This document shows, piece by piece, positions 26,038-34,375 of a stretch of DNA of 64,000 nucleotides. The notes under the pieces are model-generated. The model did no database searches, was not told the DNA's origin, and was given only the letters and a program-made list of their open reading frames with translations. A program made the translations under genes and the position numbers. This DNA comes from Dysgonamonadaceae bacterium (GTDB lineage: Bacteria > Bacteroidota > Bacteroidia > Bacteroidales > Azobacteroidaceae), in NCBI GenBank assembly GCA_031289145.1, contig JAITQA010000083.1:1-64000 (forward strand), in the 5' to 3' direction. Position 1 is the stretch's first letter, and each line of letters begins with the position of its first letter.

Positions 26038-26967
26038 TTCGGGTTTGTAGCTGTTGAGCGCGAGTTGTTTTTTAGACTGCGCACGCACGTTGTCATCCAA
26101 AGACAGAAAACCGTATTCGCGGTTATATTTTTGTCCGTCAGACAGTACCCATTCGAGAAAATCCAGTATTTCATTGTTATTGCTGTATTTTTTTGGAACG
26201 AGTAATCCGAAGTTTTCGACCGGGATTGTTTCGATTTTCGACTCTTCGAGCAAGGCTATCAGTTTGTCGATATCGTGGGAATCCAACACCTCTTTCTGCC
26301 CTGATTTGACGTTGAGCGGAAGAATGCTGAGGTTGGCTTTCAATTGACGTGATTTCAAGTCGAAAGCATAGTTCAGCGTATTGAATGTGATGCCGGTTTC
26401 ATCTTTTTGGATAGCATTTAACAGATAAATTTCGTCGCCGATAATCTTTTTCCCCCTGATTCTATCGGGAGATTGGTCGAAATATCCGGCCAAAACCGCA
26501 GTGACAGGTGTTTTATCGCCCCTTGAGTAGACAGTTGCGGTGTATTTCTCTTTTTCGTCGGCGTCGTAGTCTTCGGCTAAGATGTCTTTTTCGAACAACA
26601 GGTTTGTGATGTCTTTCTTTTTCAATCCTTTGCCTGCTTTTTCCAAAAGCGGATTATTCACATTGGCCAGCGGGATAAGCGCATAACGACCTACATATAC
26701 GATTTTATTGTTCGCGTCGGCTTCGCCTGAAAGCTGTCCGGAGCGGATTTGCAAGTCCGTTTGGGAAGCAATTTTGTTCTGAACGGTTTTCAATTCAATC
26801 TTGATGTCCGGATTTTCTTTTTTGTATTCGGATACCCATTTTTCGACTATCGGGTGAAAAAATTTTGCCCCGTCAATCAAGACTTCGGTTTTCCCCTGTG
26901 CAAAAAGAATAGCAGGAAAAAAAATCAGTATAATTGTAAATATTGTTTTTGAAAGCAAATAGTTCAT
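26035..26967 (-). CDS. Periplasmic substrate-binding-like protein (PBP type 2, PstS-like)
   Basis: The 310-residue protein has a signal peptide (IFTIILIFFPAILFAQ) and a two-lobed binding-protein pattern: EVLIDGAKFFHPIVEKWVSEYKKENPDIKIEL at the start, IVYVGRYALIPLANVNNPLL in the middle and a PSVNFG-like hinge near ETIPVENFGLLVPKKY. It resembles extracytoplasmic phosphate/sulfate/metal oxyanion receptors, but the SGxG phosphate loop of true PstS is not clear, so the ligand is unknown. It precedes susC by 115 bp on the same strand. The permeases pstC/pstA at 9-11 kb lack a binding protein next to them; a functional link is inference only. Confidence 0.65.
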   Translation of the reverse strand: MNYLLSKTIFTIILIFFPAILFAQGKTEVLIDGAKFFHPIVEKWVSEYKKENPDIKIELKTVQNKIASQTDLQIRSGQLSGEADANNKIVYVGRYALIPLANVNNPLLEKAGKGLKKKDITNLLFEKDILAEDYDADEKEKYTATVYSRGDKTPVTAVLAGYFDQSPDRIRGKKIIGDEIYLLNAIQKDETGITFNTLNYAFDLKSRQLKANLSILPLNVKSGQKEVLDSHDIDKLIALLEESKIETIPVENFGLLVPKKYSNNNEILDFLEWVLSDGQKYNREYGFLSLDDNVRAQSKKQLALNSYKPE

Positions 26968-27145
26968 TTTGTAATTATTTTAAAATTATTAAACAGGTAA
27001 TTTTATCTCTGATTGTGAAATTACAGGATAAAACATCGGTCTTTCCTTGACAACTGAAGGATAGACAGCTTCTTTTTCATTAAATTCGAATAGATTACAG
27101 CCATTGTTTTACGATGAATTGATATTCTTGTCGTTTTTGACGGGA

Positions 27146-27153
27146 CAAAGTTA
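27146..27153 (-). promoter_or_regulatory. -7 box for the binding-like protein gene
   Basis: CAAAGTTA on the + strand is TAACTTTG on the - strand, matching the Bacteroidota TAnnTTTG consensus. It implies a leader of roughly 170 nt. No clear -33 TTG is seen because the terminator palindrome occupies that position. Confidence 0.35.
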
Positions 27154-27167
27154 GGGGTTTATTAATT

Positions 27168-27201
27168 AGTAAAAAATACCATTTTAATGGTATTTTTTAC
27201 T
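27168..27201. terminator. Strong palindromic terminator after the sulfatase gene
   Basis: AGTAAAAAATACCATT (27168-27183) and AATGGTATTTTTTACT (27186-27201) are exact reverse complements with a 2-nt centre. The A and T runs at the ends make it work as an intrinsic terminator on either strand. It lies 115 bp beyond the stop of the - strand sulfatase gene. Confidence 0.7.
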
Positions 27202-27315
27202 ATGCAGGCGAAAAGATATTTGCAATCTTTGCATTTCACATCGAACCGATGGGTTTCAACATCACATAAAACGGATGGCAAACGGGGAAAAAGCGGCTTT
27301 GTTCATCATCATTTG

Positions 27316-28746
27316 TTACAGTTGTTTATCTTGAAGTGCGCCAATTGGCCTCCTTTCATTACCGTCACGTCCGGTAATATCATCTCCAAGTTCGGTACGC
27401 GCTTTTTCGACTTCTTTCAATAGTCTTTCCACCACATCTGGATGTTGATTAATCACGTTATAGCGCTCTCCCGAATCAAAACGCATATCGTATAATTCCA
27501 TTTCGTTTACTTCATAATCTTTGTATTTACCTGCAATTCCGTCATTGCCAACAAAATCCAATCCACGGTATGTATGCGGAAGTACCAGTTTCCATTCTGC
27601 ATCGCGAACACTCTTTAAATTATTCTTATTGAAATAATACCAGAAATGAATTCTGGTATTTACACCAGGCTGATCAAAAAGGGGGGAAATGTCAACTCCG
27701 TCTATTTTCTTTTGAGGCAATGCAGCCTTGCTTAATGCAGCAAAAGTCGGCAAAAGATCAATACCGGATGACAGTGCATTACATATATTTCCAGCAGGAA
27801 TTTTTCCCGGCCAGCGCATAATACAGGGAACACGTTGCCCGCCTTCCCATGTGGCTGATTTTCCTTCCCTCAATCCGGCAGCAGATCCGGAATGATTGCC
27901 CCAAATAGTCCACGGGCCATTGTCTGAAGTGAAAACAACCAGTGTATTTTCATCCAAACCATTTTCTTTTAGGGCTTTCAGTATCTCACCTACGCTCCAG
28001 TCAATTTCCATGATGACATCACCATACAGCCCTTGTTTACTTTTTCCCCGGAAGCGCTCTGATGCCATAATTGGAATATGAGGCATCGGATGTGCTAAGT
28101 AGACAAAAAACGGTTGATTCTTATGTCTACTGATAAAGTCAATTGCAGCATTCGTAAATGTAGCGGTCAATTCCCCTTGCGCTTCTATTGTGCGAATCTC
28201 CTGCAAGGTTTCATTGCCCCGGATCATCGGTAAAGGAGGCATATTCTGTCTTCCTCCATCTGCTCCGTCTGGCCACATATCGTTTGAATAAGGAATACCA
28301 AGATATTCATCAAAACCATGTTGCAATGGAAGAAATTGTTTTTGCCAGCCCAGATGCCATTTACCAAAAATTCCCGAAACATATCCTTGTTTTTGTAATA
28401 CTTCCGGAATAAGTTCTTCATCGTCATTGATTCCAATCTGATGACTGGGGAAAAGAGCGCCTGAAAAACCTATCCGGTTCGGATAACATCCGGTCAATAA
28501 TCCGGCACGTGAAGCGCTTGAAATCGGTTGACCTGCATAAAATTGCGTGAAACGCATACCTTCACTGCTCATCTGATCCAAATGGGGAGTTAAGTACCCA
28601 ACAGATCCGGTGACGGACAAATCGCCATAGCCCATATCGTCCGCCATAATTATCACAAAATTAGGTAACTTGTCACTGTCGGACAGTTGGGCCTGCATAG
28701 GCAATGTACCTAAATACATTGCAGAAAGTAAAATCTTGTTTTTCAT
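27316..28746 (-). CDS. S1-family sulfatase, serine type
   Basis: The 476-residue protein has a signal peptide (ends MQAQ) and the metal-binding start FVIIMADDMGYGD. The active-site sequence is S76-S-A-S-R80 followed by AGLLTG, so the residue to be converted to formylglycine is a serine. GKWHLGW, AHPMPHIPI, FTSDNGPW and DLLPTFAAL complete the family pattern. It removes sulfate esters from a glycan in the periplasm or at the surface. The sulfatase maturase at 5.8-7.0 kb is the likely activator. It follows the hybrid regulator gene by 26 bp on the same strand and belongs to the utilization locus. Confidence 0.94.
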   Translation of the reverse strand: MKNKILLSAMYLGTLPMQAQLSDSDKLPNFVIIMADDMGYGDLSVTGSVGYLTPHLDQMSSEGMRFTQFYAGQPISSASRAGLLTGCYPNRIGFSGALFPSHQIGINDDEELIPEVLQKQGYVSGIFGKWHLGWQKQFLPLQHGFDEYLGIPYSNDMWPDGADGGRQNMPPLPMIRGNETLQEIRTIEAQGELTATFTNAAIDFISRHKNQPFFVYLAHPMPHIPIMASERFRGKSKQGLYGDVIMEIDWSVGEILKALKENGLDENTLVVFTSDNGPWTIWGNHSGSAAGLREGKSATWEGGQRVPCIMRWPGKIPAGNICNALSSGIDLLPTFAALSKAALPQKKIDGVDISPLFDQPGVNTRIHFWYYFNKNNLKSVRDAEWKLVLPHTYRGLDFVGNDGIAGKYKDYEVNEMELYDMRFDSGERYNVINQHPDVVERLLKEVEKARTELGDDITGRDGNERRPIGALQDKQL

Positions 28747-28772
28747 CTCTACTAATTTATTATTTAATCGGA

Positions 28773-31700
28773 TTACTCTGTTTTATTTCGGTATTGCACC
28801 GGAGTAATTCCGTACAGTTTACTAAACGAACGGATAAAGTAACTCGCGGAACTGAATCCAACGGTATAAGAGATATCTCCGACCGATAGCTTTCGCACAT
28901 TTTTCAATAATAGCTTTGCTTTATTCAAGCGGATACTGATAATAAAATCGTTCGGTGTCTGGCCGGTAAGCCCTTTAATTTTCAGAAAAAGATTAGTACG
29001 GCTTAGCGCCATTTCCTGTGCAAATAATTCAACACTGAACTGGGAATTTGTCAGATTTTCTTCCACAATTTTTATTGCTTTTTCAAATAATGCCTGATCC
29101 AAAGGATTGATTGCTTCTACGAGTAATCCGGAATCCGGACTTTGTGCCAGTTTCCGCTGCATCATTTTCCTTCCGTTGACCAGATTGCTGCAACGTGTGA
29201 TCAAGATTCGTGTATCAAAAGGTTTGGTGATATAATCATCCGCACCGTATTTTAAGCCTTCTAAAGTATATTCAATTGCAGCCTTGGCTGTTAGCATAAC
29301 AAACGGTATATGGCAAGTTTCAAAACTACTTTTAATTCGTGTGCATAATTCATTTCCTGTTATATGAGGCATTATCAGATCACTAAGAATGATATCCGGC
29401 TGCAATTGCAAGGCTTTTCCCCATGCTTCCATCCCATTACTTGCTGTGATAACTTTATAGAGGGGGCTAAACAATTCTTTCAGATGGTTTCTTAATTCAT
29501 CATTGTCTTCTACAATCAGCATAATAGTATCCGGTGTTCCGGAAACGTTTTGATTTTCTTTTATTTCTTGGAAGAAATGATCATCCGGCGTATCTGCTTT
29601 CATACAGATATCATCCACGTTTTCAAAAATCATTTTTTCATTTTCAGAAATCAGCTTGTCATCTATCGGGAACGTAATGGAAAAAAGAGTTCCGATATTA
29701 CTTTGACTTTCCGCCCGGATTTTCCCATGGTGAGCTTCCACAATTTTTTTTGCCAAAGATAGTCCGATACCGGTTCCAGGACTTCCTGTCTGCAATTGTT
29801 TTTTGGTAGGTATTTGGTAAAACGGATCAAAAATTTTATCCATATATTCGGGCGATATTCCGATTCCTGAATCCCGGATCTGAATTAATACCTCGTTTTC
29901 TTGTTGTTGAACGGAAAGCTTTATCAATCCATGCTCCGGTGTAAATTTAAATGCATTGGATAAAAGATTACAAATAACTGTTTCCATCTGCTCTTCATCA
30001 TACCACGCCTCAATATCTTCAGACAAAGCCATGAAATTAAAATTTACATGAAGATAATCGGCGTAATCTTTGAACATATAGTAAGTTTTCCTCAGTGTTT
30101 CTACCATGTTTTGTTTACTGAACTGCATCACAGTTACATCCTGTTCTTGTTTTTTGAACTCAAGTAATTCATTGATTAATTTCCTTATACGGGAAGAGTT
30201 TCGTAGAATACTTAACAATTTATTATAAATCACAGGCGGAATATTTCCTTGATGAAAGATCATTTCAATCTGACTGATAATTAAAGTAATCGGAGTACGT
30301 AATTCATGGGAAACATTAGTGAAAAAGCGTAATTTTGATTGATTCAACTCTTCTATTTGTTTTTTTTCCCGTTTTTCGATTTCAAGCGACCCTGTGAGTT
30401 TCAACTTGGAAGAATAAAATTGAAGAAAAGCCATAATCACCCCGATAATTGATATGGTATAGATAATATAGGCCCAGATGTTTTGATAAAAAGGAGGATG
30501 AACTTTGATCGTCAATATCCGCTGATTCAGAATTGCATCCTCTTCTTTTATCCGGATTATCAACCGGTATGTTCCTGCATGTAAATTAGTATAAGTTATC
30601 TGTTGGCTTTTATTTCCTTTCACCCATTCCGTATCAAAACCTTCCAGCATGTATTCCACATTCCGGTTGAAATAGGGTACATAATTTGAGGTCGCATACA
30701 AGATAGAAAAAACAGTATGTGTATCGTACAAATCAATATCCGATTGGTATAACAATGATTCCTTAAGAATATTATCCGGACCGGACGGATGAACGGGTTT
30801 ATTATTAACGCTTAAGGATGTGAAATACACATCAAATGGCTGTATTTCTGTTGTTAACACCCGCTCATCAAAAGAGATCAGGACATTTGAGCCACTCAAA
30901 TAAATCATATTGTTTTTAGATACAAATAATCCGTTCGGATTGATATCTGCTATGGGGAATCCATTAATACGATTGTAGTTATAAAATGTCCGGATTTCAG
31001 GATCATACCGGACAAATCCGCCATTGATGGCCAGTAATAAATAACCGGAAGGCGATTCGTCAATATCCAGGATATAATCATTTATTAGATTGGAATTATG
31101 GCTGTCGAAATTAGCAAAGTTATCATTTTGCAGATCGTAAAGAAACAATCCGCTTCCGGTTGAACCAAACCATATCCGTTTTTTCCGGTCTTGAAAACAA
31201 ACCATCATCCGATTGCTTCCCAACCGTATATCTTTTGTGTCTTCTACAAAGTAAGATTTGAGAGCGCCTGTATTTAAATTATGTTTAAATACACCATTTG
31301 AAGTAACGAACCAGCAATTATGTTCATGATCAATCAGCATATCCGATATATACCTGTTTACGCTTGCATCATTTTCAATTAAAAGGCGAAAGGTCTCTGT
31401 TGTTTTGTCGAAAACCGCGACACCACGGTGAGTTGCCAGTAATAACAAATTTTCTACCGGCACAATTTTTCGTATATTATTGTTATGTAATGAATTAGCA
31501 TCAGAAGAATTGTGCATGAAAGTCCGAACATTTTTTGTTTTCAAATCCATTTTATTCAAGCCTCCGAGTAATGTTCCAATCCAAAGTACTTGCTGTTCTT
31601 CATCCAGATAAAGACTTTGCGTTACATTCGAGGAGACAGACCCGGCTCCTTTCTGAAAAGCCATGAATTTATTCTCTTTTTTAGTAAAGAAATTTAACCC

Positions 31701-32774
31701 TCCTCCTTCCGTACAAATCCATAGATTTTGTTGTGAATCTTCTACTATTTGTCCCAGGACAGAAGAATTCAGTTGATCGTCACGAGTATCATTCGGGTAA
31801 TAATAGGTAAAAAACTCATATTCCTCATTAAAAATATTGACCCCACCAAAATAGGCTCCGATCCACAGCGTCCCCTGGTGGTCTTTCGTAATACACCAGA
31901 CCGAAGAATGGCTCAAACTATAACTGATATGCTCCTGATGGTCAACATAACGCATCGTTTGCATATTGTTATCCAGAATATTAATCCCTTTGAATGTTGC
32001 GATCCAGTGATTGCCTTGCGAATCTTCACAAATATCTCTTACATAATTATCAGAGAGAGAAGCCGGATTACCCGGTGCATAGCGGTAATTGACCATGTTT
32101 CCGTTACGGTCCATTTTGTAAAGACCATTGTATTGAGTTGCAACCCAGGTATTTTTTTTGGAATCTTCATATACCTTAATCACATGTTCATTTGACAAAA
32201 TCTGCAGTATTTTTTTATTCTTGTCAATAACAAACAAACCTGAAGAATTTGTTCCGATATAAAGTTCTCCATTGGATGTTTCAAAAGCGCAAGAAATTTG
32301 AAGTCCAATATCATCAAAAGTAAAATATTCCGCTATATTCCCATTATGACAGGATAAAATTTCAGACGATAAACATATCCACAGATTGCTTTTTCCGTAA
32401 ACAATAGCTTGTACATCATCCGTTACAAGGGTTTTAAACTTTTCTGTCCGTAAATCAAATGCTGATACGGCAAATTTACAATGGACATAGATATGTCCGT
32501 TCCTATCCCCGCAAATAGACCGTATATTATTACTGAAAATACTGGTAGAATCACCTTTCACAGGTCTAAAAACAGAAATAGAATGTCCGTTATAACGATT
32601 AAGTCCATCCTGAGTTCCAATCCACATCATGTGAAACTCATCCTGATAAATACATTTCACGGTCGATTGGGACAGACCGTTCTCCATATTCAAATGAGTG
32701 AAGTGTATATCCTGCGCATAGACAGGATATATACCCGACGTCCATAGAATTAACAGAATCAATAATGATCTCAT
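28773..32774 (-). CDS. Hybrid two-component system regulator (HTCS)
   Basis: One 1333-residue protein joins sensor and response parts. After a signal peptide come many regulator-propeller repeats (WIGTQDGLNRYNG, WIATFKGINILD, WIGAYFGGVNIF), a Y_Y_Y domain near residues 700-760 and a membrane segment near 770-790. The histidine kinase follows (NVSHELRTPITLI near 820; NLLSNAFKFTP; DSGIGISPEYMDKIFDPF; GTGIGLSLAKKIV), then a receiver (ILSDLIMP Asp near 1130) and an AraC-type DNA-binding domain in the last 110 residues. Such proteins sense oligosaccharides in the periplasm and switch on their own locus. It is divergent from the + strand sulfatase/GH88/susCD genes and upstream of the - strand sulfatase. 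Confidence 0.97.
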   Translation of the reverse strand: MRSLLILLILWTSGIYPVYAQDIHFTHLNMENGLSQSTVKCIYQDEFHMMWIGTQDGLNRYNGHSISVFRPVKGDSTSIFSNNIRSICGDRNGHIYVHCKFAVSAFDLRTEKFKTLVTDDVQAIVYGKSNLWICLSSEILSCHNGNIAEYFTFDDIGLQISCAFETSNGELYIGTNSSGLFVIDKNKKILQILSNEHVIKVYEDSKKNTWVATQYNGLYKMDRNGNMVNYRYAPGNPASLSDNYVRDICEDSQGNHWIATFKGINILDNNMQTMRYVDHQEHISYSLSHSSVWCITKDHQGTLWIGAYFGGVNIFNEEYEFFTYYYPNDTRDDQLNSSVLGQIVEDSQQNLWICTEGGGLNFFTKKENKFMAFQKGAGSVSSNVTQSLYLDEEQQVLWIGTLLGGLNKMDLKTKNVRTFMHNSSDANSLHNNNIRKIVPVENLLLLATHRGVAVFDKTTETFRLLIENDASVNRYISDMLIDHEHNCWFVTSNGVFKHNLNTGALKSYFVEDTKDIRLGSNRMMVCFQDRKKRIWFGSTGSGLFLYDLQNDNFANFDSHNSNLINDYILDIDESPSGYLLLAINGGFVRYDPEIRTFYNYNRINGFPIADINPNGLFVSKNNMIYLSGSNVLISFDERVLTTEIQPFDVYFTSLSVNNKPVHPSGPDNILKESLLYQSDIDLYDTHTVFSILYATSNYVPYFNRNVEYMLEGFDTEWVKGNKSQQITYTNLHAGTYRLIIRIKEEDAILNQRILTIKVHPPFYQNIWAYIIYTISIIGVIMAFLQFYSSKLKLTGSLEIEKREKKQIEELNQSKLRFFTNVSHELRTPITLIISQIEMIFHQGNIPPVIYNKLLSILRNSSRIRKLINELLEFKKQEQDVTVMQFSKQNMVETLRKTYYMFKDYADYLHVNFNFMALSEDIEAWYDEEQMETVICNLLSNAFKFTPEHGLIKLSVQQQENEVLIQIRDSGIGISPEYMDKIFDPFYQIPTKKQLQTGSPGTGIGLSLAKKIVEAHHGKIRAESQSNIGTLFSITFPIDDKLISENEKMIFENVDDICMKADTPDDHFFQEIKENQNVSGTPDTIMLIVEDNDELRNHLKELFSPLYKVITASNGMEAWGKALQLQPDIILSDLIMPHITGNELCTRIKSSFETCHIPFVMLTAKAAIEYTLEGLKYGADDYITKPFDTRILITRCSNLVNGRKMMQRKLAQSPDSGLLVEAINPLDQALFEKAIKIVEENLTNSQFSVELFAQEMALSRTNLFLKIKGLTGQTPNDFIISIRLNKAKLLLKNVRKLSVGDISYTVGFSSASYFIRSFSKLYGITPVQYRNKTE

Positions 32775-32803
32775 TTAGGTGAATTTTTGAAATTACTTCT
32801 ATA

Positions 32804-32811
32804 CAAAGTAA
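32804..32811 (-). promoter_or_regulatory. Degenerate -7 box for the HTCS gene
   Basis: CAAAGTAA on the + strand gives TTACTTTG on the - strand, a one-mismatch TAnnTTTG. It is about 30 nt before the HTCS start codon. The 180-bp divergent region should also hold the HTCS binding site, which I could not pick out. Confidence 0.25.
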
Positions 32812-32918
32812 ACATATTTAATGATAAAATACAATAGGATGCGTTACACACAAGGCATGAATGTATGATATTGAAATTAATATGAACAATATTGCTATAA
32901 ATAAACAATATATCCATG

Positions 32919-32926
32919 TTTCTTTG
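32919..32926 (+). promoter_or_regulatory. Degenerate -7 box for the sulfatase/utilization operon
   Basis: TTTCTTTG is a one-mismatch TAnnTTTG. It overlaps the most upstream ATG of the sulfatase frame (32916), which argues that translation really starts at 32958 or 32970. Confidence 0.3.
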
Positions 32927-32957
32927 CATGCTGAATAAACAACACATCATGGTATAT

Positions 32958-34358
32958 ATGCGAATAAAGATGAAACACTGTAATCCAATCAATCAATGTC
33001 TTATAGGTTCGTTGATAACAGCGCCTTTGGCAATGCAGGCACAACAGCAGGCTGTAAATCTCCCGAATATTATTATCCTGCTAACCGATGATATGGGCAA
33101 GGAATGTATCGGCAGTTATGGTAGTACTTATCAAACACCTAATATCGACAAACTGGCAGAAGAAGGTATCCGTTTCAATTACGGTTTTGCACAGCCGTTG
33201 AGTACGCCGAGCCGCGTACAGTTAATGACCGGCAAGTATAATTATAAAAATTATGTAGAATTCGCTTATTTAGACCCACATCAAAAAACATTTGCTCATT
33301 TGGCAAAAGAAGCCGGTTACGAAACTGTTATCGCCGGAAAATGGCAGTTGGGTGCGAATAACAAACTTCCGGCTTATTTTGGTTTTGATCATCATTGCCT
33401 TTGGCAGCTGTCTTATTCACGGGCTGACGGAGAACGTTATGCGAAGCCATTAATCGAAAAAGACGGGCTTCCCCTTTCTGCAACCGATGATCATTACGGT
33501 CCGGACATTTTTGTCGATTATTTGCTGGATTTTATTAATGCCGACAGACAGCGCCCGTTCCTTATTTATTATCCGATGGTATTGGTACATGATCCTTTCC
33601 TGCCAACACCCGACAGTAAATCATGGCAAGACGATACCCTTGTCCGGCATCAGAAAGATACGGCCAATTTCAAGGACATGGTAGCATATACGGACAAGAT
33701 TGTAGGGCAAATTATCGCTAAATTGAAACAAGAGGGTTTATACGACAATACATTAATTATTTTCACAGGTGATAATGGTACCGGACAACGAATTGTTACG
33801 CCGATGCGTGACGGCACATTGGTAAAAGGCGGAAAAGGTCAGACTTTGGACCGTGGCGTGCGTGTCCCTTTAATTGCCCGCTTTGGAAACCGGCAATTGA
33901 AACAAAAAAATACAGATGATTTGATTGATTTTACGGATATTCTTCCTACCATAGCAGAAGTTGCCCAAATAGAGGTGCCTGTTTCTTGGGATACGGACGG
34001 ACGTAGTTTTCTGCCACAGATAAAAGGAGAAAAAGGAAATCCACGGGAATGGATATTCTCCCATTACAATCCTATACAATCTCCGCAAGCAAACCAGTAT
34101 TCAGCCCGTTCTTTCCGTGACCACCGCTACCGGCTTTATCACGACGGACGTTTTTATGATGTTTCAATTGACCCGGAAGAAATGAATCCTATTGAAACAG
34201 GAACCGGATCGATAGAGGCGGAAGCTGTAAGAAAACGGTTTCAAAGGGAACTTGACAAGCTACCGTCTTGGAAACCAGGAGACCTCGGTCAACCTAAACA
34301 CATATTGCCGGGTTATGAACCCGGCAAAACCAAAGTGATAACAACAAATGAACAATAA
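32958..34358 (+). CDS. S1-family sulfatase, serine type (second)
   Basis: The frame is open from 32916, but the ATG at 32958 (or 32970) places a normal signal peptide (PINQCLIGSLITAPLAMQAQ) at the start. IIILLTDDMGKECIGSYG binds metal. The active site is S-T-P-S-R followed by VQLMTG, again with serine as the residue for maturation. AGKWQLG, LVHDPFLP, FTGDNGT and GVRVPLIARFG follow. It is a different subfamily from the sulfatase at 27.3 kb, so the two probably remove sulfates from different positions. It leads the + strand operon, 17 bp before the GH88 fusion gene. Confidence 0.93.
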   Translation: MRIKMKHCNPINQCLIGSLITAPLAMQAQQQAVNLPNIIILLTDDMGKECIGSYGSTYQTPNIDKLAEEGIRFNYGFAQPLSTPSRVQLMTGKYNYKNYVEFAYLDPHQKTFAHLAKEAGYETVIAGKWQLGANNKLPAYFGFDHHCLWQLSYSRADGERYAKPLIEKDGLPLSATDDHYGPDIFVDYLLDFINADRQRPFLIYYPMVLVHDPFLPTPDSKSWQDDTLVRHQKDTANFKDMVAYTDKIVGQIIAKLKQEGLYDNTLIIFTGDNGTGQRIVTPMRDGTLVKGGKGQTLDRGVRVPLIARFGNRQLKQKNTDDLIDFTDILPTIAEVAQIEVPVSWDTDGRSFLPQIKGEKGNPREWIFSHYNPIQSPQANQYSARSFRDHRYRLYHDGRFYDVSIDPEEMNPIETGTGSIEAEAVRKRFQRELDKLPSWKPGDLGQPKHILPGYEPGKTKVITTNEQ

Positions 34359-34375
34359 TTTATATAGTGTAAATA

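Larger units (their letters stand above)
26968..27315. other. 348-bp intergenic region without a gene
   Basis: I find no convincing coding sequence here. It contains a candidate - strand -7 box for the binding-like protein gene (27146-27153) and a strong palindrome (27168-27201) that probably ends transcription of the sulfatase gene. Short open frames crossing the region have no recognisable features. Confidence 0.6.
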
